Below, one piece after another: positions 1 to 7,195 of a DNA stretch of 64,000 bases (position 1 is the first letter of the stretch; each line of letters starts with the position of its first letter). The stretch covers positions 134,308 through 198,307 of the forward strand of contig JACRCL010000001.1 of assembly GCA_016219015.1 (NCBI GenBank). Direction: 5' to 3'. The stretch comes from Deltaproteobacteria bacterium. GTDB taxonomy: Bacteria > Desulfobacterota > GWC2-55-46. A model generated the notes under the pieces. That model did not search any database. It worked only from the letters and a program-made list of their open reading frames with translations, and was not told the origin of the DNA. The position numbers and the translations under genes were made by a program.

Positions 1-2435
1 CTCAAGCTCAGATGGCACGACGAGCAGCCGGAGCTTAAGTTCAAATGGCTGAAGCTCCACGACGTGAACGTCGTCGTGTGGCACTGCTTGCAGTCCGTCG
101 AGTACCCGTTTGCCACGTGGCCCGAGGCGGACATATAGTTGCTCGCGTGGCAGTTGTAGCAGAATACCGGGGTGTTCCTGTAGAGCCTGTTGGCGTGGCA
201 GGCCTGGCACTCGGCCGAACGGTGGTTGCCGATGAGCGGGAAGCTCGTTGAGCTGTGCCTGAAGTCGACCGGGTTCCATGACCTCTGGCCGTGGCACTTC
301 TCGCACTCAACGACCCCGAACTGGTTCAGGTGCGGGTCGACGTGGCACTGGTTGCAGTAGCGGTTGACCTTCTTGTACTCCTTTGTCACGTGGCAGCTCG
401 AGCAGATGACGTCGTTATGGACGCCCCGGAGCTCGAAGCCCGCCTTTTTCTTGTGGTCGAACTTCCTCGGCTGCCAGTCGGACTGCGTGTGGCAGGACGA
501 GCACTCCTCCTTGAACTCTCCCTTGTGGACGTCCTTGTGGCAGTCGATGCACTTCTCGGCCTTTGTTTTGTACTTTTTCTCCTTATGGCACTTGTCGCAC
601 GGGGTGTCCCTGTGCTTGCCGACCAGAGGGAACTTGGTCTGGAGGTTGTGGTCCATGGTGGACTTTTTCCAGGTCTCCTCGTTATGGCACTTCTTGCAGA
701 CCTTCCCGAGCTCGTCCTTGTGCGCGTCGTCCTTCTCGTGGCAGTTCTGGCAGACGGTCTGTATGGGCTTGTACTTGCCGTCAACGTGGCACTTCTCGCA
801 GGGCGTCTTTACGTGCTTGCCTTCAAGCCTGTACCCGGCGTAAGAGGTCGCGTTATGCTCGAAGAGCGTCGTCTTCCACTCCTTCGTTGTGTGGCACGCC
901 TCGCACAGCTTATCCGAGAACTGCTTCTTGTGCGGGTCCTTGTGGCAGTCCTCGCACTTCTTGAAGTCAAGGGGCCTGTACTTGCCGTCGGCGTGGCACT
1001 TCTCGCAGTTGACCTTCAGGTGCTTGCCGTCGAGCCTGTACCGCGCGTTCTGAGGGGAGTTATGGTCGAACGACGTCGACTTCCAGTCCTTCACTACGTC
1101 GTGGCAGGAATCGCAGGCCTTGTTCTGGAACTGCTTTTTGTGCGGGTCCTTGTGGCAGTCGTCGCATTTTTTCGATTCTATGGGCTTGAACTTGCCCTGG
1201 ACGTGGCACTTCTCGCAGTTCACCTTCTGGTGCTTGCCTTCGAGCTTGTAGCCCTTATAGTCGGCTGAGTTATGGTCGAACCCGGTCGACTTCCAGTCCT
1301 TCTTGACGTCGTGGCAGGCATCACAGGCCTTATTGGGGAACTGCTTCTTGTGCGGGTCCTTGTGGCAGTCCTCGCACTTCTTCGATTCTATGGGCTTGAA
1401 CTTGCCCTGGACGTGGCACTTTTCGCAGTTTACCTTCTGGTGCTTTCCTTCGAGCCTGTAGCCCTTGTACTCGGCTGAGTTGTGGTCGAAGCCGGTCGTC
1501 TTCCATTCCTTCATGACGTCGTGGCAGGAGTCGCAGGCCCTGTTGGGGAACTGCTTCCTGTGCGGGTCCTTGTGGCAGTCGTCGCACTTCTTGTAATCAA
1601 GGGGCTTGTATTTGCCCTTGACGTGGCACTTGGCGCAATCGACCTTCAGGTGCTTGCCTTCGAGCCTGTAGCCGATGTATGCGGACGAGCTATGGTCGAA
1701 GTCCGTGGTCTTCCAGCTCCTTGTCGCATGGCAGGAGTCGCAGGCCTTGTCCGTGAACTGCTTCCTGTGCGGGTCCTTGTGGCAGTTGTCGCACTTCTTG
1801 TTCTCTATCGGCTTATATGTGCCTTTTTCGTGGCACCTGGCGCATTTAACGTCTATGTGCTTGCCCGTAAGGAGGTACTTCGAGAAGGTATTGTGGTTGA
1901 ACTTGGCGACGTCCTTCCAGCCCTTGAAGTTATGGCAGCGCGCGCAGTCCTGGTCGAGCTGCTTTTTGTGCTCGTCGTCATGGCAGGAGTTGCACTCCTG
2001 CTTGAGGCCCGTGTAGACGCCCTGCTTCTTGTGGCACTTGTCGCACTTCGTCTCGGCGTGCTTGTCCCTGAGGCGGTAGTCCGTCCGGTCGTGGTCGAAC
2101 CTGTCCTTCTCCACCGAAATCATCTTGTACGACCTGCCCTTGTGGTCGCCGTGGCATTTTATGCAGGTCTCGGTGAACTTGGCGTGCAGCCCCTCCTTGT
2201 TCTGGATCCTTTTGGCGAGCTTGTCGTGGCAGTCGAGGCAGGTGGAGTCGGGCACGCCCTTGCCGAGCCTGTGGCATTTGACGCAGTTCAATATGCCTTC
2301 GTACTTGGAGTGCGCGCTTGCCAGGTCCCCCGGGCTTATGAGGGTGCCTATGCTGTCCTCCGCGGCCGCCGGAACAGAGACGGATACGGAGATGAATGTC
2401 AAGAACGAGAACAGGATTAAGACGATGCGTCCCAT
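1..2435 (-). CDS. Giant multihaem c-type cytochrome, at least 34 haems, C-terminus beyond left edge
   Basis: The frame is open without a stop from the ATG at 2435 to the left edge (811 codons visible). After a signal peptide (residues 1 to about 26, ending in an AAA region) it carries 34 CxxCH haem-binding motifs. Most of the protein is built from a three-haem unit of 65-70 residues. Each central unit also has exactly three further histidines, in DPH, FDH and GKH contexts, enough to give every haem a second axial ligand. GGGAG lies just upstream of the ATG. The gene starts 22 bp after the cytochrome b gene and is surely co-transcribed with it. The likely role is periplasmic or extracellular electron conduction. 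Family assignment beyond multihaem cytochrome c is not possible by eye, and the true haem count is unknown because the 3' end is missing. Confidence 0.95.
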   Translation of the reverse strand, partial: MGRIVLILFSFLTFISVSVSVPAAAEDSIGTLISPGDLASAHSKYEGILNCVKCHRLGKGVPDSTCLDCHDKLAKRIQNKEGLHAKFTETCIKCHGDHKGRSYKMISVEKDRFDHDRTDYRLRDKHAETKCDKCHKKQGVYTGLKQECNSCHDDEHKKQLDQDCARCHNFKGWKDVAKFNHNTFSKYLLTGKHIDVKCARCHEKGTYKPIENKKCDNCHKDPHRKQFTDKACDSCHATRSWKTTDFDHSSSAYIGYRLEGKHLKVDCAKCHVKGKYKPLDYKKCDDCHKDPHRKQFPNRACDSCHDVMKEWKTTGFDHNSAEYKGYRLEGKHQKVNCEKCHVQGKFKPIESKKCEDCHKDPHKKQFPNKACDACHDVKKDWKSTGFDHNSADYKGYKLEGKHQKVNCEKCHVQGKFKPIESKKCDDCHKDPHKKQFQNKACDSCHDVVKDWKSTSFDHNSPQNARYRLDGKHLKVNCEKCHADGKYRPLDFKKCEDCHKDPHKKQFSDKLCEACHTTKEWKTTLFEHNATSYAGYRLEGKHVKTPCEKCHVDGKYKPIQTVCQNCHEKDDAHKDELGKVCKKCHNEETWKKSTMDHNLQTKFPLVGKHRDTPCDKCHKEKKYKTKAEKCIDCHKDVHKGEFKEECSSCHTQSDWQPRKFDHKKKAGFELRGVHNDVICSSCHVTKEYKKVNRYCNQCHVDPHLNQFGVVECEKCHGQRSWNPVDFRHSSTSFPLIGNHRSAECQACHANRLYRNTPVFCYNCHASNYMSASGHVANGYSTDCKQCHTTTFTSWSFSHLNLSSGCSSCHLSL
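993..1829 (-). repeat. Four tandem 210-bp units inside the cytochrome gene
   Basis: The antisense of the CEKCH/CAKCH codons recurs at 993, 1203, 1413, 1623 and 1830, a period of 210, 210, 210 and 207 bp (70 or 69 codons, three haems). Long stretches are nearly identical at the DNA level between the units starting at 1203 and 1413. More diverged units of 195-207 bp continue on both sides (390, 585, 786 and 1830, 2031). The length is always a multiple of three, so the frame is kept. Confidence 0.9.
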
Positions 2436-2457
2436 GCTTCTCCCATCCAGCTCGGCC

Positions 2458-3423
2458 CTAAACCGCCGGCCTGAAGACGTAGTAGACTATTATGTGAAGG
2501 AACATTATGAGGAACATCACTATCGCGAGCGGGACGTGCAGGACGTGCCAGTAGTGGAGGAGACGGTGGGAGGTGGTAAGGAAGTTCTTGCGCCTTATAA
2601 GCGCGGCCTTTCTCCTTAAAAGAGTTACTATCTCTCTCCTTGCGTCCCTGCTCAACCCGTAACGGCGCTTTAGCGCGCCTCCAAGCCTGTATATCCTGAA
2701 GCGGTTTTTTATATCGTTTCTCATCATGAAAAACAACGCCTTTACCGGGCTCAAATGTCCCGCCTCCGCGTCGGCAGTGCTTATGGCCCCGAGGAGGTGG
2801 GAGAAGTTGGCCTTGCTGAAGTACCTGTGCAGCTCGATGTTAAGGTCTTCGACGAGGGAATCCATCTCCCTCACCCCGAGCTCAGCGCCGGTAATGGACC
2901 TCGGTATCTGGACATATATGTACCTTCCGAGTATCCCGAATACCATCGTCACAATCATGCACCAGAAGCTCGTCGCTATTATCCCGTGGAGCTTGAACGT
3001 GGTGTGAAAGGTCACGAGCACCGGCCCGAGTATGCCTAAGAACATGTGGGCGGAAAGCCAGTGGCGCATTGAGCCGAGCCTGGACATGAAATCGAACCTC
3101 TTCCGGACGCTGTAGAGCATCATGACGGCCATCATCGCCGACCCCGTCCAGCCTATGAGGTGCCAGACGCCCTTGCTCGGCTCGAAGACGACCGGGTACC
3201 CCTTCAGGTAACCCGCGAGGTGGAGGGCCTTTACGATGCTCAGGCCCGGCGCATAGGCCTGAGCCATGCTCTCATAGACGCCGATGGCGATTGAGGCCAG
3301 TACGGTTAAAAGGGCCCATTCGAAGGCCGAGCCCCTTCCCTCTTTTTTCCCGGCGACGACGGGGACGGAGCTGTCCGCCGTGGCCTCAGCGCAGCTTATT
3401 TTTTCCATCTCGTTTGCGCTCAT
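2458..3423 (-). CDS. Membrane cytochrome b (b561/ferric-reductase-like), partner of the multihaem cytochrome
   Basis: A 321-residue membrane protein with about five hydrophobic segments (roughly residues 34-52, 85-105, 120-140, 150-170 and 295-318). Histidines suited to b-haem ligation sit in the membrane segments: VWHLIGW near 88, HWLSAH near 121-126, TFHTTFKLH near 139-145, and a histidine-rich last segment with HYWHVLH and FLHIIVYY. A basic, soluble stretch of about 100 residues separates segments four and five. Together with the downstream cytochrome c it resembles the quinol-oxidising membrane half of a cytochrome b/c conduit, passing electrons from the quinone pool to the periplasm. The role is inferred from context. 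The ATG at 3423 has no clear ribosome binding site. Confidence 0.75.
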   Translation of the reverse strand: MSANEMEKISCAEATADSSVPVVAGKKEGRGSAFEWALLTVLASIAIGVYESMAQAYAPGLSIVKALHLAGYLKGYPVVFEPSKGVWHLIGWTGSAMMAVMMLYSVRKRFDFMSRLGSMRHWLSAHMFLGILGPVLVTFHTTFKLHGIIATSFWCMIVTMVFGILGRYIYVQIPRSITGAELGVREMDSLVEDLNIELHRYFSKANFSHLLGAISTADAEAGHLSPVKALFFMMRNDIKNRFRIYRLGGALKRRYGLSRDARREIVTLLRRKAALIRRKNFLTTSHRLLHYWHVLHVPLAIVMFLIMFLHIIVYYVFRPAV

Positions 3424-3660
3424 AAAGAATAAAATAGACCTCTGCGGAGACGTCAGGACGAAGAAATCCCAAATTTTCCTTTGGGTGGATTATGAACAAT
3501 CCTTTATTAAAGGAAGATTAGAACAGGAAGTCCATGTATTTATTAAGTTTTTACTCAGGCAAGGCGTGCAGCTTGAACCCGCCGGACTTAAAGTAACCCG
3601 GCTCCCGAAAAGTAAGTATGCCTGAGTCGCGAAAGAAGTCATGCTTTTGACAAGTATATC
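3424..3660. other. Intergenic region upstream of the cytochrome operon with a long-range inverted repeat
   Basis: This AT-rich stretch should hold the promoter of the cytochrome b/c pair, but no convincing -35/-10 pair was found. The 9-mer ACTCAGGCA (3553-3561) is perfectly inverted as TGCCTGAGT (3619-3627), 57 bp apart. It could be an operator, or the ends of a decayed repeat element. A short piece of repeat A (ACGAAGCAGATGGACTT) lies just beyond, near 3729-3745. Confidence 0.35.
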
Positions 3661-3704
3661 AAAAAAAAACGCCCCCCGCGCCTTTATAACAAAAGCCGGG
3701 AGGC
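3661..3704 (-). terminator. Rho-independent terminator of the 3760-4194 gene
   Basis: On the minus strand the arms GCCTCCCG and CGGGGGGC (plus coordinates 3697-3704 and 3671-3678) pair over 8 bp with one G-U pair. They are followed by C/G and then nine T residues (3669-3661). The site lies 55 bp after the stop of the hypothetical gene at 3760. Confidence 0.75.
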
Positions 3705-3759
3705 AAATCTGTGACTTTTATCCGTTTTTAACGAAGCAGATGGACTTATTTGAAGGCTA

Positions 3760-4194
3760 TCAGCTCTCTTCGACCGCTATCGCGTTGACGACGAGCATCG
3801 TCTCGGCTATCTCCACCCCTCCGTCCTGCGCCGCCTGTATGGAAGGGGCGTCCCACACACCTCCGTCCACCCGCCATACGCCGTTGAAGACGAGCTTTTC
3901 TCCTTCGCCTAAAAGCTCCAAGGGGGGCTTTTTGAGCCTGTAGCGTGGGATCAAAAGCAGGCTCCTGAAGCGCATCCCCTCGAAGCTCATCGGGGAGCAT
4001 GTGACGGCGAACCAATACTCGGTATTGTCCTCGAGCTTTTTTTCGCCCTTCGTCACTATCATCGTCGCCGCGTTCGGCGGCCTCTCTACTACCCGCGAGC
4101 CTTCAGATCCCGCTATGACATCCGCTATTATCGCGTTCGTGCCGTCGCCCGCGTCAAAACCGCGGGGCTCCCCAACCTCGATCCTTAACTTCAT
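3760..4194 (-). CDS. Hypothetical protein, 144 residues
   Basis: A soluble, rather acidic protein without a signal peptide or membrane segment; I do not recognise a family. It contains a valine-rich centre (residues 35-50) and ends in a run of alternating hydrophobics (ETMLVVNAIAVEES). It is a stand-alone transcription unit: a -10 box lies 32 bp upstream of the start and a strong terminator follows. Its codon use matches the GC-rich neighbours, so it looks native rather than recently acquired. Confidence 0.6.
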   Translation of the reverse strand: MKLRIEVGEPRGFDAGDGTNAIIADVIAGSEGSRVVERPPNAATMIVTKGEKKLEDNTEYWFAVTCSPMSFEGMRFRSLLLIPRYRLKKPPLELLGEGEKLVFNGVWRVDGGVWDAPSIQAAQDGGVEIAETMLVVNAIAVEES

Positions 4195-4225
4195 CTACGA
4201 AAGACCTTCTTTCTTTTTTTCTTAT

Positions 4226-4252
4226 ATTATACCATATCGGGCTTTTAGCAAA
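4226..4252 (-). promoter_or_regulatory. Probable promoter of the 3760-4194 gene
   Basis: Reading the minus strand, a perfect TATAAT (4231 to 4226) lies 32 bp before the ATG at 4194. The nearest -35-like hexamer, TTTGCT (4252-4247), is poor and 15 bp away, so the -10 box carries the call. Confidence 0.5.
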
Positions 4253-4263
4253 GCTAAATATGG

Positions 4264-4839
4264 CTACCCGGCAAGCCCGTCCATCGCCCTCTGCACCCTT
4301 ACGAAGTAGCCGTCGTCCGATAGGCCCCCTCCCCTGTAATACCGTAATATGCCCTCCCTATGCCCCCATTTTTTTATATTTTCGGCGAGGATATGGGTGC
4401 CTATGCGTATGTTCGTGTCCACGGAGGAGAGGTCGCCCTTGATGCCGAGCTCCTTTGGCCACCACGGCATCACCTGCATGAGGCCGACCGCGCCCTTCGG
4501 GCTTACGGCATCGAGCCTGCCGTGCGACTCGACCTTTATTACCGCGACGATCAGCCCCGGGGGGAGCTTGTAGGCGCTGCTGTAACGCACTATCGCCCTG
4601 CCGATATCATATATTTCGCCTGTGCTGAGCGACGGGTTTATTGACCGCAGGTGCGCCCCCCAGTAAAGGTAGTCCCTGTCAATTTGCGGGTTTTCCGTAT
4701 TTGAAGCGGCTTCGGGCTGTTTTTCCGGGGGCATGGCCGCGAAGATCGAGCAGGAGATAAGGAAAAAGATGGCCAGCGAGAAAATTGAAATCCCGCGTCT
4801 CTGGTCCCGCAGGCTTAAGCGCCCGTTTTTCTCATCCAT
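4264..4839 (-). CDS. Membrane-anchored lytic transglycosylase (SLT domain)
   Basis: 191 residues from the ATG at 4839, chosen because a near-perfect AAAGGAGGTGA ribosome binding site lies directly upstream; a longer in-frame reading lacks one. Residues 15-33 are hydrophobic and contain LISC, so this may be a lipoprotein anchored at Cys30. The SLT domain starts near residue 75. The catalytic glutamate is Glu104 in IKVESHG, and the family motifs AVGLMQVMP and NIRIGTHIL follow. Family members cleave peptidoglycan glycan strands to 1,6-anhydro ends. It stands alone between a tRNA and a hypothetical gene. Confidence 0.88.
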   Translation of the reverse strand: MDEKNGRLSLRDQRRGISIFSLAIFFLISCSIFAAMPPEKQPEAASNTENPQIDRDYLYWGAHLRSINPSLSTGEIYDIGRAIVRYSSAYKLPPGLIVAVIKVESHGRLDAVSPKGAVGLMQVMPWWPKELGIKGDLSSVDTNIRIGTHILAENIKKWGHREGILRYYRGGGLSDDGYFVRVQRAMDGLAG

Positions 4840-4924
4840 TTTCACCTCCTTTGGACTGAATCTCAGCAGCCACCGGCAAGCCGGGGATAAAGGCGCAACA
4901 AACGTAAGTCCCCGCAAGGCGCGT

Positions 4925-4950
4925 TTTAAACAGGCAGGGGCCTGTTTAAA
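4925..4950. other. Perfect 11-bp hairpin in the leader of the lytic transglycosylase gene
   Basis: TTTAAACAGGC (4925-4935) and its exact complement GCCTGTTTAAA (4940-4950) flank the loop AGGG. A second small hairpin (CCGGC-AA-GCCGG) lies nearby at 4867-4878. A TATACT box on the minus strand (4996-4991) would start transcription upstream of both, placing them in the 5' leader. Confidence 0.5.
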
Positions 4951-5097
4951 GACCTGAAGACCGAGTCCGGGTTCTTTTTTGATAGGTTTGAGTATAACGC
5001 AAAAAAAAATTCCTGCAGGTTAGCAGGCTGCTGATATCGCTTGATGGGCAAAGGGGGGGGCTTTACTATCTATTAATCCCCTTGACTCTTAATCCCG

Positions 5098-5103
5098 TAT
5101 AAT
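5098..5103 (+). promoter_or_regulatory. -10 box of the tRNA-Gly gene
   Basis: A perfect TATAAT 30 bp upstream of the mature tRNA 5' end. The TTGACT at 5082-5087 is only 10 bp away, too close to be its -35 box, so the -35 element is unclear. Confidence 0.55.
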
Positions 5104-5133
5104 GTATTTTTATATTTCTTCTACCGTTTCATC

Positions 5134-5207
5134 GCGGGCGTAATTCAATGGTAGAATGGAAGCTTCCCAAGCTTCATACGAGGGTTCGATTCCCTTCGCC
5201 CGCTCCA
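5134..5207 (+). tRNA. tRNA-Gly, anticodon CCC
   Basis: The acceptor stem GCGGGCG pairs with CGCCCGC. The D arm contains AATGGTA. The anticodon stem is GAAGC/GCTTC around the loop TTCCCAA, giving anticodon CCC (codon GGG). The T arm carries the standard GGTTCGATTCC. The 3' CCA is encoded (5205-5207). The sequence closely resembles known bacterial glyU genes. Confidence 0.96.
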
Positions 5208-5212
5208 TGTTC

Positions 5213-5241
5213 AAAGGCCGGCCTTCAGCCGGCCTTTTTTT
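5213..5241 (+). terminator. Rho-independent terminator of the tRNA gene
   Basis: AAAGGCCGGC and GCCGGCCTTT form a perfect 10-bp stem around CTTCA, ending in seven T residues. It starts 6 bp after the tRNA CCA. Confidence 0.93.
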
Positions 5242-5263
5242 ATCCCCATCAATTTGAAAAGGC

Positions 5264-5380
5264 GCTCAAAAAGCTCCAGATGCGAGGCGGCAAGGAGCGA
5301 GGAATGAGACGTACTCTTTTCGTACGTCGCAATGATGAGCTTTGATGCCAACGAAGCAGATGGACTTTTTGAGCAGCCGG
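5264..5380 (+). repeat. Repeat family A, copy A1
   Basis: A 117-bp element bounded by imperfect inverted ends: GCTCAAAAAGCTCCAGATGC at the left, and the inverse of GCTCAAAAAGTCCATCTGC at the right. Inside is a perfect hairpin, GACGTAC-TCTTTTC-GTACGTC. It aligns along its whole length with the copies at 7690 and 19983. Its right end stops 3 bp before the motA sigma-28 promoter. Confidence 0.85.
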
Positions 5381-5383
5381 AAT

Positions 5384-5410
5384 TAAAGTCTTTCCATCTC
5401 CTGCCGATAA
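5384..5410 (+). promoter_or_regulatory. Sigma-28 (FliA-type) promoter of motAB
   Basis: TAAAGTCT (5384-5391), an 11-bp spacer, then GCCGATAA (5403-5410). The flagellar sigma-28 consensus is TAAAGTTT-N11-GCCGATAA, so 15 of 16 positions match with the exact spacing. It lies 86 bp upstream of the motA ATG. Confidence 0.88.
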
Positions 5411-5496
5411 TTAATTATACGCGCTGCCGCAATTGCACTGCATATGTTCATTTTTCAAAATAAAACCCCGGTATTATAAGGTTTAGAAGCACCGGC

Positions 5497-6354
5497 ATGT
5501 TCCCAATAATAGGCATAATCATAGTCTTCGGCTCCATCCTGGGGGGCTATCTCCTGGAGCACGGGAATATCTATGTGCTCATCCAGCCGGCCGAGTTCGT
5601 TATCCTCGGGGGCGCCGCGATAGGCTCGCTTGTAATAACCTGCCCGCCCAGGCTCCTTTTCAAGATACTCAAGAGCCTCCCCGTCATACTCAGCGGGAGC
5701 AAACACAGCAAAGACAGCTATCTCTCGCTCATGGGCCTCCTTTTCAGCATATTCAACAAGATAAGGAAGGAAGGCTCTCTCGCGGTGGAAAAAGACATAG
5801 AGGACCCGGGAAAAAGCCCGCTTTTCAAGGCGTACCCGGAAATACTCAAGAACCACCACGCGATCGACTTCATCTGCGACAACCTCCGGATATTCGTGCT
5901 CGGGGTAAATCCGTTCGAGATGGAAGAGATGATGACAATGGAGATGGACGCGCACCACCAGGAATCGGGCGTCGCCCCGGCCGTAATAACGAAGATAGCC
6001 GATTCTCTCCCCGGCTTCGGCATAGTGGCTGCCGTCCTCGGCGTCGTCATCACGATGGGGAAGATGAGCGAGTCTCCCGAGGTGATAGGCCACAGCGTCG
6101 CCGCGGCGCTCGTGGGGACTTTCCTCGGCATCCTCCTCTGCTACGGCTTCCTCGGCCCGGCGGGGGCGCACCTCGAACACAAGGCGCGGGAGGACTCCAA
6201 ATACCTCGAATCGATCAAGGTCGGCATACTCACTTTCGCCAAGGGCTCCGCGCCCCAGATAGCGGTCGAGGCCGCGAGGAGGGTCCTTTTCAGCGACACC
6301 AAGCCGTCGTTCAAGGAGCTCGACAGCTCTTTAAGGAAGAAAAAGGCCGCTTAA
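5497..6354 (+). CDS. motA: Flagellar motor stator protein MotA
   Basis: 285 residues, the normal MotA length. Four membrane segments lie at about 2-20, 31-48, 172-188 and 201-222, with the long cytoplasmic loop between the second and third. The loop residues Arg90 and Glu98, which contact FliG in characterised MotA, are present at the same numbers. Pro172 of LPGFG matches the conserved proline at the cytoplasmic end of segment three. MotA and MotB form the proton channel that drives the flagellum. The stop is 1 bp before the motB ATG. No other flagellar gene lies in this window, so the sigma-28 promoter is the link to the flagellar regulon. Confidence 0.95.
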   Translation: MFPIIGIIIVFGSILGGYLLEHGNIYVLIQPAEFVILGGAAIGSLVITCPPRLLFKILKSLPVILSGSKHSKDSYLSLMGLLFSIFNKIRKEGSLAVEKDIEDPGKSPLFKAYPEILKNHHAIDFICDNLRIFVLGVNPFEMEEMMTMEMDAHHQESGVAPAVITKIADSLPGFGIVAAVLGVVITMGKMSESPEVIGHSVAAALVGTFLGILLCYGFLGPAGAHLEHKAREDSKYLESIKVGILTFAKGSAPQIAVEAARRVLFSDTKPSFKELDSSLRKKKAA

Positions 6355-6355
6355 G

Positions 6356-7195
6356 ATGGACAACAACGCCAACACCGCCGAGACCCCGGCCCCGCAAAAA
6401 CCCGCGCAGACCGTCATAATAAAGAAGATAAGGAAAGCCGGCCATGAGGGCGGCCACCACGGAGGGGCCTGGAAGGTCGCCTATGCCGATTTCATAACGG
6501 CGATGATGGCCCTGTTCCTCGTCCTCTGGCTCGTCGCGGTGATGTCGATAGACGGCAAGAAGGCGGTGGCCGAATACTTCAGGAGCTATACGATATTCAA
6601 GGGTACTGAGGCGGGCGGCGGCAAGGGTATCTCGGTAATGATGGGCAACCCCGTAAAGCTCGACAAGGAACCGGGCGAGGTCAAGAACAAGGGGCAGGAG
6701 AGCGCGAAGATCGTCCTCGAGCTCGGCAAGATAATCGAAGCCCAGCTCAGCGAACTCAGGGACAACCTCCTCATATTCACGACCAACGAGGGCGTGAGGG
6801 TAGAGATGGTAGACAGGGAGAGCAAGACCATGTTCGAGCTCGGCAAGGCAAACCTCCTCGGCAACGGGCAGAAGGTCCTTACGGTGCTCGCCTCGGCCTT
6901 CAAGGACCAGGACTATACCATCCAGATCGAGGGGCATACCGACAGCTTCAAATACCCTCAGGACAATTACACGAACTGGGAGCTTGCCGCGGACAGGGCG
7001 AACGCGGCCCGGAGAGAACTTATAAGGAACGGCCTCGACCCCAAACGGATAACAAGGGTGACGAGCTTCGCCGATACCGCGCTCTTAAACCCCGACAGGC
7101 CCCTTGACGCGAGCAACCGCAGGGTGAGCATACTCATAGAGACCGTGAAAGAAAGCCCGGCCGAAGGGGACAAACAGCCTACCCGCAGTCGATAG
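6356..7195 (+). CDS. motB: Flagellar motor stator protein MotB
   Basis: 279 residues. A short basic N-terminus is followed by one membrane segment (about 44-64) starting with ADF; Asp45 is the expected proton-carrying aspartate. A plug/linker region comes next. The C-terminal OmpA-like peptidoglycan-binding domain (about 150-275) carries IEGHTDS and NRRVSILIE. It anchors the stator to the cell wall. It follows motA by 1 bp, so the two are one transcript. The 3' end overlaps the convergent gene at 7179 by 17 bp. Confidence 0.95.
   Translation: MDNNANTAETPAPQKPAQTVIIKKIRKAGHEGGHHGGAWKVAYADFITAMMALFLVLWLVAVMSIDGKKAVAEYFRSYTIFKGTEAGGGKGISVMMGNPVKLDKEPGEVKNKGQESAKIVLELGKIIEAQLSELRDNLLIFTTNEGVRVEMVDRESKTMFELGKANLLGNGQKVLTVLASAFKDQDYTIQIEGHTDSFKYPQDNYTNWELAADRANAARRELIRNGLDPKRITRVTSFADTALLNPDRPLDASNRRVSILIETVKESPAEGDKQPTRSR

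Noticed and set aside
993-1829. Regular 210-bp spacing considered as a CRISPR or satellite array
   Set aside because: The units are coding, stay in frame and have no spacers of changing sequence.
12-2290. Dozens of TGGCAC-N-TTGCA-like strings on the plus strand resembling sigma-54 promoters
   Set aside because: They are the reverse complement of CxxCH codons, and they recur with the haem motifs.
291-2420. Long plus-strand open frames rich in Val, Leu and Ala across the cytochrome gene
   Set aside because: They are the antisense of the periodic CxxCH gene. The minus frame has a signal peptide, 34 haem motifs and a ribosome binding site.
5082-5103. TTGACT and TATAAT before the tRNA taken as a -35/-10 pair
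   Set aside because: The spacer is 10 bp instead of 16-18, so only the -10 box was kept.
5148-5345. Plus-strand open frame over the tRNA-Gly gene
   Set aside because: It overlaps the tRNA, its terminator and repeat A1, and has no ribosome binding site.
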